DNA from: Clostridiales bacterium
GTDB lineage: Bacteria > Bacillota > Clostridia > UBA1381
Length of the DNA: 34,189 bases
Assembly: GCA_029226065.1 (NCBI GenBank)
Contig: JAQXXM010000019.1
Location: 1-34,189, forward strand
Reading direction: 5' to 3'
Below, one piece after another: positions 33,295 through 34,189 of this stretch. Numbering within the stretch: position 1 is the stretch's first letter; every line of letters starts with the position of its first letter. The translations under genes were made by a program, and so were the position numbers. The notes under the pieces are model-generated. The model had not been told where the DNA came from, searched no databases, and saw nothing but the letters and a program-made list of their open reading frames with translations.

Positions 33295-33336
33295 AAAAAG
33301 CTGAATGATTAAGTATATACATCTAAACCATTCAGC
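33295..33336 (-). terminator. Terminator of the prmC/C_GCAxxG operon
   Basis: On the minus strand GCTGAATG and CATTCAGC form an 8-bp stem with a 21-nt loop followed by TTTTT. Confidence 0.65.
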
Positions 33337-33343
33337 CTTAAAT

Positions 33344-33784
33344 TTACAACAATTCGTCTTCGATTATTTTAACGCACTGCTTTACAAGCTCCACACACGG
33401 ACGCTTCTTATAGTATTTTTCTGTTCTTGCATCGGGTGTAGGATTGTATTCGTTTGTTTTGTCCAACCCAAGTAGCTGTGAACAAATAATTGTACCGTTT
33501 TCTGCACTGAATTTATCAGCAAGCTCATGTACCTTAGCATAGACCTCGGCTCTTGTGTCGCCGTCTGTATTGCCACGTGACATAACCATTCCTACTGCCA
33601 TTACCATTCCCGAAACAGCACCGCATGTCAATCGCATACGGCCCATTCCGCCGCCAAAGCCCTCAGAAATCTTCATAGCAGTATCAAAATCCAGTCCCAA
33701 ATCATCACATACTGCACCAATTACTGACTGCGAGCAGTTGTAACCTGATTTAAAAAGTTCCTCTGCTTTTGCTACTCTGTCCAT
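33344..33784 (-). CDS. C_GCAxxG_C_C family protein
   Basis: A 146-residue protein of the family named for its cysteine pattern (PF09719), common in anaerobes and often near redox genes. The pattern is seen as YNCSQSV (Cys17), VCDDLG (Cys26), LTCGAVSGMVMAVG (Cys54, the GCAxxG-like core), IICSQLLG and RPCVELVKQC. GFGGGMGRM precedes the core. The conserved cysteines suggest a metal or redox cofactor, but the function is not established. AAGGAG precedes the ATG. It follows prmC by 23 nt and shares its transcript. Confidence 0.93.
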   Translation of the reverse strand: MDRVAKAEELFKSGYNCSQSVIGAVCDDLGLDFDTAMKISEGFGGGMGRMRLTCGAVSGMVMAVGMVMSRGNTDGDTRAEVYAKVHELADKFSAENGTIICSQLLGLDKTNEYNPTPDARTEKYYKKRPCVELVKQCVKIIEDELL

Positions 33785-33807
33785 TTCAGTCTCCTTATGT
33801 GAGTATC

Positions 33808-34189
33808 TTATGAAATTAAATCCGAAAATAACGATGATTTATATTTAGCCGTAACAACACGCTCATTTCCGCAAGGATCCTCAATAACCTTTATTGAAGA
33901 AAACTCTGCCTCGTCAAGAATTTCCGATACAGCCTCTCCTTGAGTATATCCTATCTCAAATGCAATAAAACTATTATCCTCCAATAGTTCAGGAGCAAGC
34001 TCTGCAATTCTCTGATAGAACATCAACCCATCAAAACCTCCGTCAAGTGCCTCAGGCGGCTCATACATAGACACTATATTATCAAGGCTGAAAATCGTAT
34101 CAGTTTCGATATATGGCGGATTTGATACTATAACATCAAACTTACCGTCGGGTATCTCCTCTAAAATATCGCATTTTACAAGATTTACA
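33808..34189 (-). CDS. prmC: Release factor glutamine methyltransferase PrmC, 3' part
   Basis: The C-terminal 126 residues of an SAM-dependent methyltransferase; the 5' part lies beyond the window. The signature VSNPPYIE gives the NPPY motif that binds the glutamine of the GGQ loop in release factors RF1/RF2. The following YEPPEALDGGFDGLMFYQRI is the usual HemK/PrmC continuation, and the end (VVTAKYKSSLF) is family-typical. The ORF track lists only the last 88 residues, from an internal Met; the reading frame is open to the window edge. prfA often precedes prmC in Firmicutes but would lie outside this window. Confidence 0.93.
   Translation of the reverse strand, partial: VNLVKCDILEEIPDGKFDVIVSNPPYIETDTIFSLDNIVSMYEPPEALDGGFDGLMFYQRIAELAPELLEDNSFIAFEIGYTQGEAVSEILDEAEFSSIKVIEDPCGNERVVTAKYKSSLFSDLIS

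Noticed and set aside
1-34189. CRISPR arrays, insertion sequences, prophage or integrase genes
   Set aside because: No regularly spaced direct repeats and no transposase- or integrase-like proteins appear in any frame.

Overview
The window looks like a chromosomal segment of an AT-rich, Gram-positive anaerobe of the class Clostridia, probably plant-fibre degrading and plausibly gut-associated. The basis is strong Shine-Dalgarno sites, near-consensus SigA promoters (TTGACA/TATAAT with 17-18 bp spacers), an S-layer-homology surface protein, meso-diaminopimelate dehydrogenase, a single-chain PurL of the type found in Firmicutes, a C_GCAxxG_C_C protein, QueH, and several AraC/glycoside-hydrolase pairs. 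This placement is inferred from gene content; no search was run. I see no phage, plasmid, transposase, CRISPR array or obvious genomic island.

Layout. Positions 1-5.3 kb: a 5'-terminal fragment of an unknown gene, an AraC regulator, an aldo/keto reductase, an S-layer-homology protein and an intracellular-looking GH13 enzyme. Positions 5.3-8 kb: a metallophosphoesterase and a Cof-type HAD phosphatase in one operon, then queH overlapping a small Nif11-like gene. Positions 8-11.2 kb: a NagB-like deaminase and a Gfo/Idh/MocA oxidoreductase, divergent from a second AraC regulator. Positions 11.4-17.2 kb: a housekeeping block on the minus strand with ddh, rplU (with a structured leader), rpmA, obg, a DHHW/AlgX-like protein, rpsU, yqeY and tRNA-Thr(CGU). 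Positions 17.3-21.7 kb: a histidine phosphatase and purL. Positions 21.9-24.1 kb: a GH10 xylanase divergent from a third AraC regulator. Positions 24.2-27.4 kb: carB. Positions 27.5-33.1 kb: an SNF2/SWIM helicase, a polytopic glycosyltransferase-like protein and a zinc-ribbon/YIP1 membrane protein in one operon. Positions 33.3-34.2 kb: a C_GCAxxG_C_C protein and the 3' part of prmC.

How the genes fit together. Three AraC-type regulators each sit beside carbohydrate genes (aldo/keto reductase, NagB/oxidoreductase, xylanase). Two of these pairs have back-to-back divergent promoters, the usual arrangement for local substrate-responsive control. The block around rplU is ordinary growth machinery, but it lacks the Prp protease gene and has an L27 without the cleavable N-terminal extension.

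The least explained features are: (1) a dispersed intergenic element of about 100 bp, present twice in opposite orientation, each copy beginning at the stop codon of one gene in a convergent pair; (2) a Nif11-like small protein translationally coupled to queH with no RiPP-modifying enzyme nearby; (3) a putative rplU leader with alternative pairings and a Shine-Dalgarno-sequestering helix; (4) the SNF2-glycosyltransferase-YIP1 operon. For many genes the longest ORF in the track is not the best start. Ribosome-binding sites and promoter positions move the start downstream for 13 genes, and in three cases the track's start codon lies inside or upstream of the promoter.
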